Part shown: piece by piece, positions 54,340 through 61,341 of the stretch
Position numbering within the stretch: position 1 is the first letter of the stretch
Layout of the letters: the number at the start of each line of letters is the position of its first letter
DNA from: Candidatus Tepidifontimicrobium thermophilum
GTDB lineage: Bacteria; Sysuimicrobiota; Sysuimicrobiia; Sysuimicrobiales; Sysuimicrobiaceae
Reading direction: 5' to 3'
Assembly (NCBI GenBank): GCA_031296405.1
Contig: JAVKKH010000002.1
Span: 124,001-188,000, forward strand
DNA: 64,000 bases
Program-made: the position numbers and the translations under genes
Notes under the pieces: generated by a model
The model's database searches: none
What the model was told of the DNA's origin: nothing
The model's input: the letters and a program-made list of their open reading frames with translations, nothing else

Positions 54340-55008
54340 GTGGCGAACGCAGGGAGAAGCGGCGGGCCGTTCGGAGACCGAGAGCGGACCGCGGAGCGTG
54401 TGGCCCAGGCCCTGGTGCGGATCGGCACGGCGTTGCGCAGCGAGGCGTGGGAGGGAGCCCTGGCGCGGGGCCTCACGCCCACGCAGGCGCAGATCCTGAG
54501 CTACCTGCGGTTCCGCGGGAGGCAGGGCGCCCGGGTCTCCGAAGTAGCAGAAGCCCTGGCGGTAACCCCTGCCACCGCCAGCGAGTCCACGGACTCCCTG
54601 GTCCGCAAGGGGCTGGTCCGGAAGGTCCGGGCCGCGGAGGACGGTCGAGCCCGACAGGTGGTGCTCACCGCCGCGGGCCGGCGGGAGGCCGACCGGGTGG
54701 CCGGCTGGTCCGACTTCCTCCTGCGGGCGGTACGGTCCCTCCCCGAGGCGGAGCAGGCGACCCTGCTCCGGGTGCTGTTGAAGACCATCCGGGAGCTGCA
54801 GCGCGCCGGCCGCATCCCCGTCTCGCGCATGTGCGTGACGTGCCGCTACTTCCGGCCGTACGCCCACCCGGACCCCGCGGCTCCCCACCATTGCGACTTC
54901 GTGGACGCCCCCTTCGGGGACGGCCTTCTGCGGGTGGACTGCCCCGACCACGTACCTGCAGAACCCGAAATGCAGGAGGAGAACTGGCGCCGGTTCGCGG
55001 GGGCCTGA
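54340..55008 (+). CDS. MarR family regulator with a C-terminal Cys/His cluster
   Basis: A 222-residue regulator. The winged helix (LTPTQAQILSYLRFRGRQGARVSEVAEALAV, SLVRKGLVRKVRAAEDGRARQVVLTAAGRRE) is followed by a tail not found in plain MarR: CVTCRYFRPYAHPD, then PHHCDFVD and VDCPDH. The four Cys and nearby His could bind zinc or another metal, or act as a redox switch. GTG 54340 follows GGGAGGGG; an ATG at 54301 is open but has no ribosome site. It faces away from the cupredoxin gene across 72 bases of relatively AT-rich DNA. Confidence 0.85.
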   Translation: MANAGRSGGPFGDRERTAERVAQALVRIGTALRSEAWEGALARGLTPTQAQILSYLRFRGRQGARVSEVAEALAVTPATASESTDSLVRKGLVRKVRAAEDGRARQVVLTAAGRREADRVAGWSDFLLRAVRSLPEAEQATLLRVLLKTIRELQRAGRIPVSRMCVTCRYFRPYAHPDPAAPHHCDFVDAPFGDGLLRVDCPDHVPAEPEMQEENWRRFAGA

Positions 55009-55148
55009 AGCCAGGTTAGAGCGGGCCGGGAGGCGAGACCGAGCACCGGGTTGTACCGTTTCGCGGCATGGAATATTATGTTTCACCCCGTGAATGAATT
55101 TGCGCTGCCCGTCACCTGCAGGGCAGGCTGCTGCTACACCTTCGAACG

Positions 55149-55868
55149 ATGGCTGCGGTGGTGGTGACGGGTGCGCGGCAAACGGGCGAGAGTACCCTGG
55201 TGCGGGCGCTGATACCTGGCCCTCGCCGGTTCCACTCCCTGGCGGGCGGTCTGGTTCGAGGGCTACGTGCGGACCTACCTCGAGCGCGACCTCCTGCAGC
55301 TGTCGGCGGTTTCGTCCCTGCCGGATTTCCGGCGGCTCATGCAGGCGGCCTGCCTGCGGGTGGGGCAGCTGCTGAACCAGGCTGAGCTGGCCCGGGACGT
55401 GGCCCTCCCCTAGGCCACCGCCCACAGGTACCTCAACCTCCTGGAGGTGTCCTTCCTCCTTATCCGTGTTCCCGCCTACGCGGTGAGCCGGACCCGTCGT
55501 CTGATGAAACGGCCGAAGCTGTACTGGGGCGACGTGGGGCTGGCGCTGCACCTCAGCGGGAGTCCCGAGCCTTCGGGGGCCTTCCTGGAGAACCTGGTGC
55601 TCCTGGACCTGCTGGTGTGGCGAGACGGGCGGCAGGAACGTGGCGAGGTCCTGCACTGGCGGACCGCTACGGGGAGGAGGTGGACTTCGTCGTAGAGACC
55701 CCTCAGGGGCTGCTGCCCGTCGAGGTGAAGGCCACCCCGAGGCTGCGACCGTCGCACGTGGAAGCCCTGCGCGCGTTCCGAAAGGAGTACGGCCGGCGCT
55801 GCCGTGCCGGGCTGCTTCTTCACACGGGGGAGGAGCTGACTTGGCTCGTGGAGGACGTGCTTGCGATG
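55149..55868 (+). pseudogene. Decayed AAA/DUF4143 ATPase
   Basis: Remains of a DUF4143-type ATPase. A P-loop remnant (VVVTGARQTGESTLVRAL) has Glu in place of the Walker Lys. Most of the ATPase core is deleted: the frame jumps at about 55249 straight to WFEGYVRTYLERDLLQL, the start of the DUF4143 part. An in-frame TAG interrupts it at 55411, after which TAHRYLNLLEVSFLLIRVPAY and KRPKLYWGDVGLALHLSG continue. Another frameshift near 55665 precedes YGEEVDFVVETPQGLLPVEVKA. It cannot make an active protein. It ends against tRNA-Ser(CGA) on the opposite strand. The 140 bases before it hold nothing recognised. Confidence 0.9.
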
Positions 55869-55955
55869 GCGGAGGGGGTGGGACTCGAACCCACAAGGCC
55901 CCGAGGGCCACCGGTTTTCGAGACCGGCCCCTTAGCCAGTTCGGTGCACCCCTCC
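55867..55955 (-). tRNA. tRNA-Ser (anticodon CGA)
   Basis: Class II tRNA with acceptor GGAGGGG/CCCCTCC, discriminator G, anticodon loop CTCGAAA (anticodon CGA, reads UCG), a long variable arm (GGCCC/GGGCC), and T arm GGGTTCGAGTCCC. CCA is encoded at 55867-55869. A -10-like TACAAT lies at 55973-55968. Confidence 0.96.
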
Positions 55956-56059
55956 GGCCCACTGTCATTGTACCGTGGGGGGATCCCGGCGGCGGGTACA
56001 CTGGCGCCAGAGCTGGACAGGACACTCAGGGACTCCTGCGGGAGAACTGGCGACGGGCC

Positions 56060-56227
56060 ATGCCCCTACGGGCATCTCGGCCGCGCGGCGTCCGCGCAAG
56101 GCCGCGGGAGGAAGGGGAGCGGCTGGCCCGCTGGGTGGCGTACCGGCAGGCCCGGCGTGCGTTCTCGACCTGGACCCGCAAGGAGGGCCCCCGGGCCTAC
56201 CGCCTCGTGGCCGGGAACCTGCCTTGA
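56060..56227 (+). CDS. Possible small basic protein, doubtful
   Basis: A 55-residue open frame (MPLRASRPRGVRARPREEGE, then RLARWVAYRQARRAFSTW) in the 391-base gap between tRNA-Ser(CGA) and tadA. No ribosome site of note and no family recognised. A second, shorter frame from GTG 56243 to 56350 encodes 35 acidic residues and runs into the tadA end. In DNA of this composition such frames arise easily; the gap may be non-coding. Confidence 0.25.
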   Translation: MPLRASRPRGVRARPREEGERLARWVAYRQARRAFSTWTRKEGPRAYRLVAGNLP

Positions 56228-56346
56228 GTCCCCAGGAGCTGCGTGAGGCCCACGGCCAGGGCGGAGGAAGAAGGGGTGGAGAAAGCCCTCGAGGAGGTGC
56301 GGCGCGGGGCGGAGGCACTGCGCGCGGAGGCGGAAGGGGCCGCGGA

Positions 56347-56805
56347 TTAGGCTTCTGCCTCCCGCAGCCCCCGGAAGAAACGCTGCAGGAGGGCCTGCGC
56401 TTCCGCCTCCAGCACCCCCGCGGTGACCTCCACGCGGTGATTGAGCCGCGGGTCGTCCGCGATGCGGTAGAGGGTCCGGACCGCGCCGCTTTTGGGGCTT
56501 GGGGCTCCGTACACCAGCCTGTGGACCCGTGCCAGGACCAGAGCGCCCGCGCACATGGGACAGGGTTCTGTGGTCACGTACACCGTGCACCCTTCCAGGC
56601 GCCAGCTGCCCACCGCGCGTGCGGCCTCACGCAGGGCCAGGATCTCCGCGTGGGCGGTTGGGTCGCGCAGGGACTCGCGCCGGTCGTGGGCCCTGGCCAG
56701 CAGCCGGTCGCCCAGTACCACCACGCAGCCCACGGGGACCTCGCCGTAGCCGGCTCCCCGCTCGGCCTCTTCCAGGGCCACCCTCATCCACACCTCGTCG
56801 TTCAC
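56347..56805 (-). CDS. tadA: tRNA-specific adenosine deaminase
   Basis: Converts A34 to inosine in tRNA-Arg(ACG). 152 residues with the zinc site DPTAHAEILAL (H52, catalytic E54) and PCPMCAGAL (C82, C85), plus YGAPSPKSGAV. GTG 56805 overlaps the stop of the glycosylase gene, which fixes the start. Near a tRNA-Ser gene as in many Firmicutes, though the usual ffs and dnaX neighbours are missing. Confidence 0.94.
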   Translation of the reverse strand: MNDEVWMRVALEEAERGAGYGEVPVGCVVVLGDRLLARAHDRRESLRDPTAHAEILALREAARAVGSWRLEGCTVYVTTEPCPMCAGALVLARVHRLVYGAPSPKSGAVRTLYRIADDPRLNHRVEVTAGVLEAEAQALLQRFFRGLREAEA

Positions 56806-57545
56806 CGGTCCTCCTCCGCCAGCCGCCTGGCCTTCCGGAACACCGCCTCCAGCATGCGCGCGGTGAGCTTGCCCGTCTGCGTGTTCTGGCGGCTGGGGTG
56901 GTACGTGCAGAGCACGGCCGGCACCGGCCGTCCGGCCACGGTCCCTGCGAACCGGTACACCGTTCCGTGCACGAACGGCGGCCTGGGGCGCGGCAGCTGC
57001 ACCCCCAGGTGTGCGAACGTCTTGAGGACTGCCTGGAACGCCACAGCCCCCAGCGCCACCACCACCCGCACCCGTGGCAGGGTTACGAGCTCCCGCACCA
57101 GAAACGGCAGGCAGTTTTCCAGCTCCGCCGGCGTGGGGCGGTTCTGCGGAGGCGCGCACCGGACCGCGGCGGTGACGTACGCGTCGTGCAGGCGCAGCCC
57201 GTCGTCCCGGTGCAGACTGGTGGGCTGGTTGGCGAAGCCCGTCCGGTACAAGGTGCGGACCAGCCACACGGACGCTCCGTTGGGCAGGTCCCCGGTGAAC
57301 ATGCGGCCGGTGCGGTTGGCCCCGTGGGCCGCGGGCGCGAGGCCCACCACCAGCACCCGGGCCTGCGGGTCTCCGAAGCCCGGCACCGGCCTGCCCCAGT
57401 ACGCCCAGTCCCGGTACTCCCGCTTCTTCTCCCGGGCCACCTGCTCACGGTAGGCCACCAGGCGGGGGCACCGGCGGCAGGCTACCACCTCGGCTTCCAG
57501 CGCCGCGAGGGCCCGCTCCACAGGAGCAGGGATCGTACGCTCCAC
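56802..57545 (-). CDS. Uracil-DNA glycosylase, family 5 (UDGb)
   Basis: Removes uracil and other deaminated bases from DNA. 247 residues. The family 5 active-site motifs are VVGLAPAAHGANRTGRMFTGD and the C-terminal HPSRQNTQTGKLT. Four Cys suited to an iron-sulfur cluster occur as ACRRCPRL, VRCAPPQNRP and ENCLPF. GTG start. The family is typical of thermophiles and high-GC bacteria, where cytosine deamination is a burden. Overlaps tadA. Confidence 0.93.
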   Translation of the reverse strand: MERTIPAPVERALAALEAEVVACRRCPRLVAYREQVAREKKREYRDWAYWGRPVPGFGDPQARVLVVGLAPAAHGANRTGRMFTGDLPNGASVWLVRTLYRTGFANQPTSLHRDDGLRLHDAYVTAAVRCAPPQNRPTPAELENCLPFLVRELVTLPRVRVVVALGAVAFQAVLKTFAHLGVQLPRPRPPFVHGTVYRFAGTVAGRPVPAVLCTYHPSRQNTQTGKLTARMLEAVFRKARRLAEEDR

Positions 57546-57636
57546 GCGGCGAGCATAGCGCTCGCCCGGGCTTCGGGGTCAAGGGCGGAGGAAGGGGAGC
57601 CCGCGGCGGCAAAACCTGGGATCGGGGGTGTTGCGC

Positions 57637-59592
57637 ATGGAGACGACGGTGCTGGGCGGCGAGGTGGTGTGGCGTCCGAGCCCGGAGGTGGTGGAGCGCA
57701 GCCGGATCTTCCGGTTCATGCGGCGGCACCGCCTGCCTTCCTACGACGAACTGTACCGGAAGTCGGTGGAGGAACCGGTCTGGTTCTGGCCGGCGGCGCT
57801 GGAGGAGATGGACGTCCGGTGGTACCGGCCCTATGACCAGGTGTACGACGACCGCCGGGGGATCGAGTGGACGGAGTGGTTCTGCGGGGGTGAGCTGAAT
57901 CTGGTCCACAACGCAGTGGAGAAGTACCGGGGCACGCCGGCAGCGTCCCGGGTGGCGCTGTGGTGGGAGGGGGAGGACGGGGCGCAGCGGTGCCTCACGT
58001 ACGCGGAGCTGGACGCGGAGGTATCCCGGGCCGCTTCCGCGCTGGGGCAGCTTGGGGTGGGACGGGGCGACCGCGTGGCCCTCTACCTCCCGATGGTTCC
58101 CGAGGTGGCGGTAGCGCTGCTGGCGTGCGCGAAGGTGGGCGCGGTAGTGACGCCGGTGTTTTCCGGGTTCGCCCCGGAGGCGGTGGCCACGCGGGTTCGG
58201 GACTGCGAGGCGAAGGTCATCATCACCGCGGACGGGTTCTACCGCCGGGGGCAGGTGGTCCCCCTGTGGCGGCAGGCGGACGAGGCGGCGCGTGAGTCGC
58301 CGAGCGTGGAGCACCTCCTGGTGGTCCGCCGGGTGGGCCGGACGGACGGGTGGCAAGCCGGACGGGACGTGTGGTGGCACGAGGCCACCGCCGGCCAGCC
58401 CCCCGAGGCTCCTACAGAGCCCATGGGTTCCATGGACCCCTTCATGATCATCTACACATCGGGGACCACCGGGCGCCCGAAGGGGACGGTGCACGTGCAC
58501 GCGGGGTTCCCCATCAAGGGCAGCTGTGACATGGCATTCCACTTCGACGTGCAGCCCGGAGACGTGGTGTTCTGGCTCACCGACATGGGCTGGATGATGG
58601 GACCGTGGCTGGTCTTAGGCGTGCTCAGCCTGGGTGCCAGCATGGTTCTGTACGAGGGCGTGCCGGACCACCCCCACCCCGGGCGTCTGTGGGAGCTGGT
58701 GGACCGATACGGGATCACGGTGTTCGGGATCGCGCCCACCGCGGTCCGTGCCCTCATGCGGCACGGGGAGGACTGGCCCGCCCGCTACCGGCTGGACAGC
58801 CTGCGGGTGCTGGGTTCCACGGGCGAGCCGTGGAACCCGGACCCCTACCTCTGGTACTTCCGGCACGTGGGCCGGGGGCGGTGCCCCATCGTGAACTACT
58901 CGGGAGGCACGGAGGTCTCGGGCGGGATCGTCTGCGGCACCGTGGTCCACCCCTGCAAGCCGTGCTCGTTCGCGGGGCCGTGCCTGGGGATGGCCGCGGA
59001 CGTGTACGACGCGGAGGGCAGGCCCGCCCGGCCGGGCGAGGTGGGCGAGCTGGTGGTCACCAGACCCTGGCCCGGTATGACCAAGGGGTTCTGGAAGGAT
59101 CCCCAGCGCTACCTGGAGACCTATTGGTCCCGGTGGCCGGGGGTGTGGGTGCACGGTGACTGGGCGGCACGGGATGAGGAAGGCTTCTGGTACATCCTGG
59201 GCCGTTCGGACGACACCCTGAAGGTGGCGGGCAAACGCGTGGGGCCCGCGGAGGTGGAGTCCGCGCTGGTCACACACCCCGCGGTGAGCGAGGCCGCGGC
59301 GGTGGGCATCCCCCACGAGGTCAAGGGGGAGGCGGTGGCCTGCTTCGTGGTGCTCAAGCCGGGCCACCAGCCCAGCGAGCTGCTGGCGCAGGAGCTTCAG
59401 GACCTGGTGGCGCAGCGGTTGGGCAGGGCTTTGCGGCCCGAGGTGGTGGAGTTCGTCCCCGACCTGCCGAAGACCCGCAACGCCAAGATCATGCGGCGGG
59501 TGATCCGGGCCGCCTACCTCGGGCAGGACCCGGGGGACCTGAGCGCCCTGGAGAACCCGGGGGCGGTAGCGGCCATCAGCCGCCGGCGCTAG
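57637..59592 (+). CDS. AMP-forming acyl-CoA synthetase (acetyl-CoA synthetase-like)
   Basis: Activates a short carboxylic acid to its CoA thioester through an acyl-AMP. 651 residues. The ATP-binding P-loop is IIYTSGTTGRPKGTVHVHAG, followed by GWMMGPWLVLG, NYSGGTEVSGG, the hinge GRSDDTLKVAGKRVGPAEVE and the C-terminal PKTRNAKIMRRVIR whose Lys is the usual acetylation-controlled catalytic residue. It resembles the acetyl/propionyl-CoA synthetase side of the family; chain length is not certain. ATG 57637 is chosen; TTG 57628 also open. Stands alone. Confidence 0.92.
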   Translation: METTVLGGEVVWRPSPEVVERSRIFRFMRRHRLPSYDELYRKSVEEPVWFWPAALEEMDVRWYRPYDQVYDDRRGIEWTEWFCGGELNLVHNAVEKYRGTPAASRVALWWEGEDGAQRCLTYAELDAEVSRAASALGQLGVGRGDRVALYLPMVPEVAVALLACAKVGAVVTPVFSGFAPEAVATRVRDCEAKVIITADGFYRRGQVVPLWRQADEAARESPSVEHLLVVRRVGRTDGWQAGRDVWWHEATAGQPPEAPTEPMGSMDPFMIIYTSGTTGRPKGTVHVHAGFPIKGSCDMAFHFDVQPGDVVFWLTDMGWMMGPWLVLGVLSLGASMVLYEGVPDHPHPGRLWELVDRYGITVFGIAPTAVRALMRHGEDWPARYRLDSLRVLGSTGEPWNPDPYLWYFRHVGRGRCPIVNYSGGTEVSGGIVCGTVVHPCKPCSFAGPCLGMAADVYDAEGRPARPGEVGELVVTRPWPGMTKGFWKDPQRYLETYWSRWPGVWVHGDWAARDEEGFWYILGRSDDTLKVAGKRVGPAEVESALVTHPAVSEAAAVGIPHEVKGEAVACFVVLKPGHQPSELLAQELQDLVAQRLGRALRPEVVEFVPDLPKTRNAKIMRRVIRAAYLGQDPGDLSALENPGAVAAISRRR

Positions 59593-60541
59593 GCGCGGGG
59601 CCTGGCTCAGACGCCGCGGACAGGGTGCGGGTGGCTTGCCCGAGGGCGTCCGCGCCGTTCTCCAGGGTGGCGTGGGCGGTCCGCAGCCGGAGCAGCAGAC
59701 CGGGGTAGCGGACGGGCCGGTAGTGTTGTGCCTCGGCGTGGATGCGGTCGGTGATGGACTGCACCCGCTGCCGGTCCCCGTTGTCCAGCAGCGCCGCCAG
59801 GATTCCGTGGCCCAGGTGGGCCACCGCGTCGGTGCTGCGGACCGCTCCGCGCAGCGCGCCCGCCGCGTGCTGCAGCATCCCCTCCAGCGCCTCAGCACCG
59901 TACGCTGCCTGCACCCGGGGGACGTCCAGCACCTGCACCACCAGCACCGTGAACCGCTCTCCGAACAGACGGCTGCGGGCCCTGCGTTCCTCGTACAGCC
60001 TCCGGAAAGCCGCGGGGCTGAGGAGGCCCGTCGTGGGGTCCACATCGGTCTCTGCCAGCTCGCGCAGGCTCCGGCGCAGTAGTGCGTGCTCCACCGCGTG
60101 ACGCACCAGCTCCCGGCTCGGCGGGCCGTCGTTGAAGAGGAACTCGTCGGCCCCCGCGTCCAGGGCGAGGGCCACCGTCTCCCGCAGCGCGCGGGGTGCC
60201 AGCAGCAGGATGGGGGTCTGGCGGTACGCCCGGAGCGCGCGTACCGCGTCGGGCGCGGGGCGGCCGCAGGACTCCGTGTCGAGAACGATCAGGTCGTAGT
60301 GGTCCGTGCGCAGCAGCTCCAGGGCGTCCGCAAGCGGTGCCGCTTCTGCGCGGCAGCCTGAGCCGAGGCCGTCCGCAAGCCACGGGGGCACGGAGTTGCC
60401 CACCACGAGGGCGCTGGGCACGGCCGGTCCCTCAGCGGACGTACCGGGGTCTGGGCTGGCCGCAGGTGGAAGGGACTGCTGGAGGGCCTGACGCCACTGC
60501 TCCAGACGTTTCCACCACGAGGGCCTGCTGCTCACGGCCAC
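59576..60541 (-). CDS. Degenerate receiver plus degenerate GGDEF protein
   Basis: A 321-residue protein. Residues about 40-150 form a receiver-like domain (DHYDLIVLDTES) but the end that should carry the conserved Lys reads GADEFLFND. From about 165 a GGDEF-fold domain follows (DVDPTTGLLSPAAFRRLYEERR), whose catalytic loop is LGHGILAALL instead of GGDEF, and no inhibitory site is seen. It should not make c-di-GMP and may be a binding or scaffold protein. Its end overlaps the acyl-CoA synthetase gene by 17 bases on the other strand. Confidence 0.75.
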   Translation of the reverse strand: MAVSSRPSWWKRLEQWRQALQQSLPPAASPDPGTSAEGPAVPSALVVGNSVPPWLADGLGSGCRAEAAPLADALELLRTDHYDLIVLDTESCGRPAPDAVRALRAYRQTPILLLAPRALRETVALALDAGADEFLFNDGPPSRELVRHAVEHALLRRSLRELAETDVDPTTGLLSPAAFRRLYEERRARSRLFGERFTVLVVQVLDVPRVQAAYGAEALEGMLQHAAGALRGAVRSTDAVAHLGHGILAALLDNGDRQRVQSITDRIHAEAQHYRPVRYPGLLLRLRTAHATLENGADALGQATRTLSAASEPGPAPSAGG

Positions 60542-60578
60542 CAGTGTAGCGCGGCGGCGGATCTCAGCGGCACGACCT

Positions 60579-61229
60579 TCACCGGCGGGTGAGGGAGAAC
60601 GGGACGCCGCCTTCGTGCAGGGTCCGGGCGAAGGCGAGGGCGGCCCGCTCGTCCAACGGTCCCACGACCACCGCGTAGGAAGGGGTCCTCACAGGGTGCA
60701 CCACGGCGCTGTAGCCGCGGGCCCGCACCGCCCGTGCCGTTCGCCGCGCAGCGGCTCCGTCCCGGAACTCGCCGAAGTCGAGGAGGTAGCTGCCGTCCGG
60801 CTGCGCCCGCACGTCGCACGGAAGCCCTACCGCCGCCAGCAGCCTGCAGCGTTCCTCTGCGGCCCTGCGGGCCCGAAGGGCCGCGGAGGTGACGCGGAAC
60901 GACCGCACGGTCCACTCCGTCTGCACGCGCCCGACGACCCCGTGGCGTTCCAGCACCCGGTCCGCCAGGTTACCCAGCTGCTGCAGGTCCGCGACGGGGC
61001 CGAGCCGGACCCAGTAGGCCCGTGCGAGAGCGGGCTCCGTGAGGGCGGGTGGCGCGACGGTGGGCCGGGTCTGAGGGGGCACGTGCTGGCCCACGACCGC
61101 GGGGGGCTTCGTGGGCGGACCGGGCCTGGCGGAGGCCCACAGCCCTGCGACCAGCACCAGGGCCGCGGTGGCCCACAGCGCCACGCCGAGCCGGCTTCGA
61201 GAGCTAGACCGGTCCCCCCGTGCGACCAC
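60579..61229 (-). CDS. Membrane-anchored protein with SPOR-like repeats
   Basis: A 216-residue protein: short basic cytoplasmic start, one membrane helix (LGVALWATAALVLVAGLWA, about 17-36), a proline-rich linker, then two SPOR-like units (YWVRLGPVADLQQLGNLADRVLERHG and YLLDFGEFRDGAAARRTARAV with YAVVVGPLDERAALAFARTL). SPOR domains bind denuded glycan strands at division sites. GTG 61229 is chosen by domain limits; the frame is open further out. Lies 37 bases before the degenerate GGDEF gene on the same strand. Confidence 0.75.
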   Translation of the reverse strand: MVARGDRSSSRSRLGVALWATAALVLVAGLWASARPGPPTKPPAVVGQHVPPQTRPTVAPPALTEPALARAYWVRLGPVADLQQLGNLADRVLERHGVVGRVQTEWTVRSFRVTSAALRARRAAEERCRLLAAVGLPCDVRAQPDGSYLLDFGEFRDGAAARRTARAVRARGYSAVVHPVRTPSYAVVVGPLDERAALAFARTLHEGGVPFSLTRR

Positions 61230-61341
61230 AGTTCGGACTCCGAAGGTCCCTTTTCCCGGACTGACCGTCACCGTCGCTCCGCAATCCTGTTTACCCCCGA
61301 AGCCGGTAGAATAGACTCCGAACGCCTGTTGGAGGTCGCGG

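Noticed and set aside
55956-56346. Possible SRP RNA gene next to tRNA-Ser and tadA, as in Firmicutes
   Set aside because: I looked on both strands for the conserved GGTCAG...GGAAG-type SRP hairpin and did not find it.
55975-57453. A 492-codon plus-strand open frame across the gap and opposite tadA and the glycosylase
   Set aside because: Its protein is low-complexity and its opposite strand encodes two clear enzymes; only the doubtful short frame at 56060 was kept.
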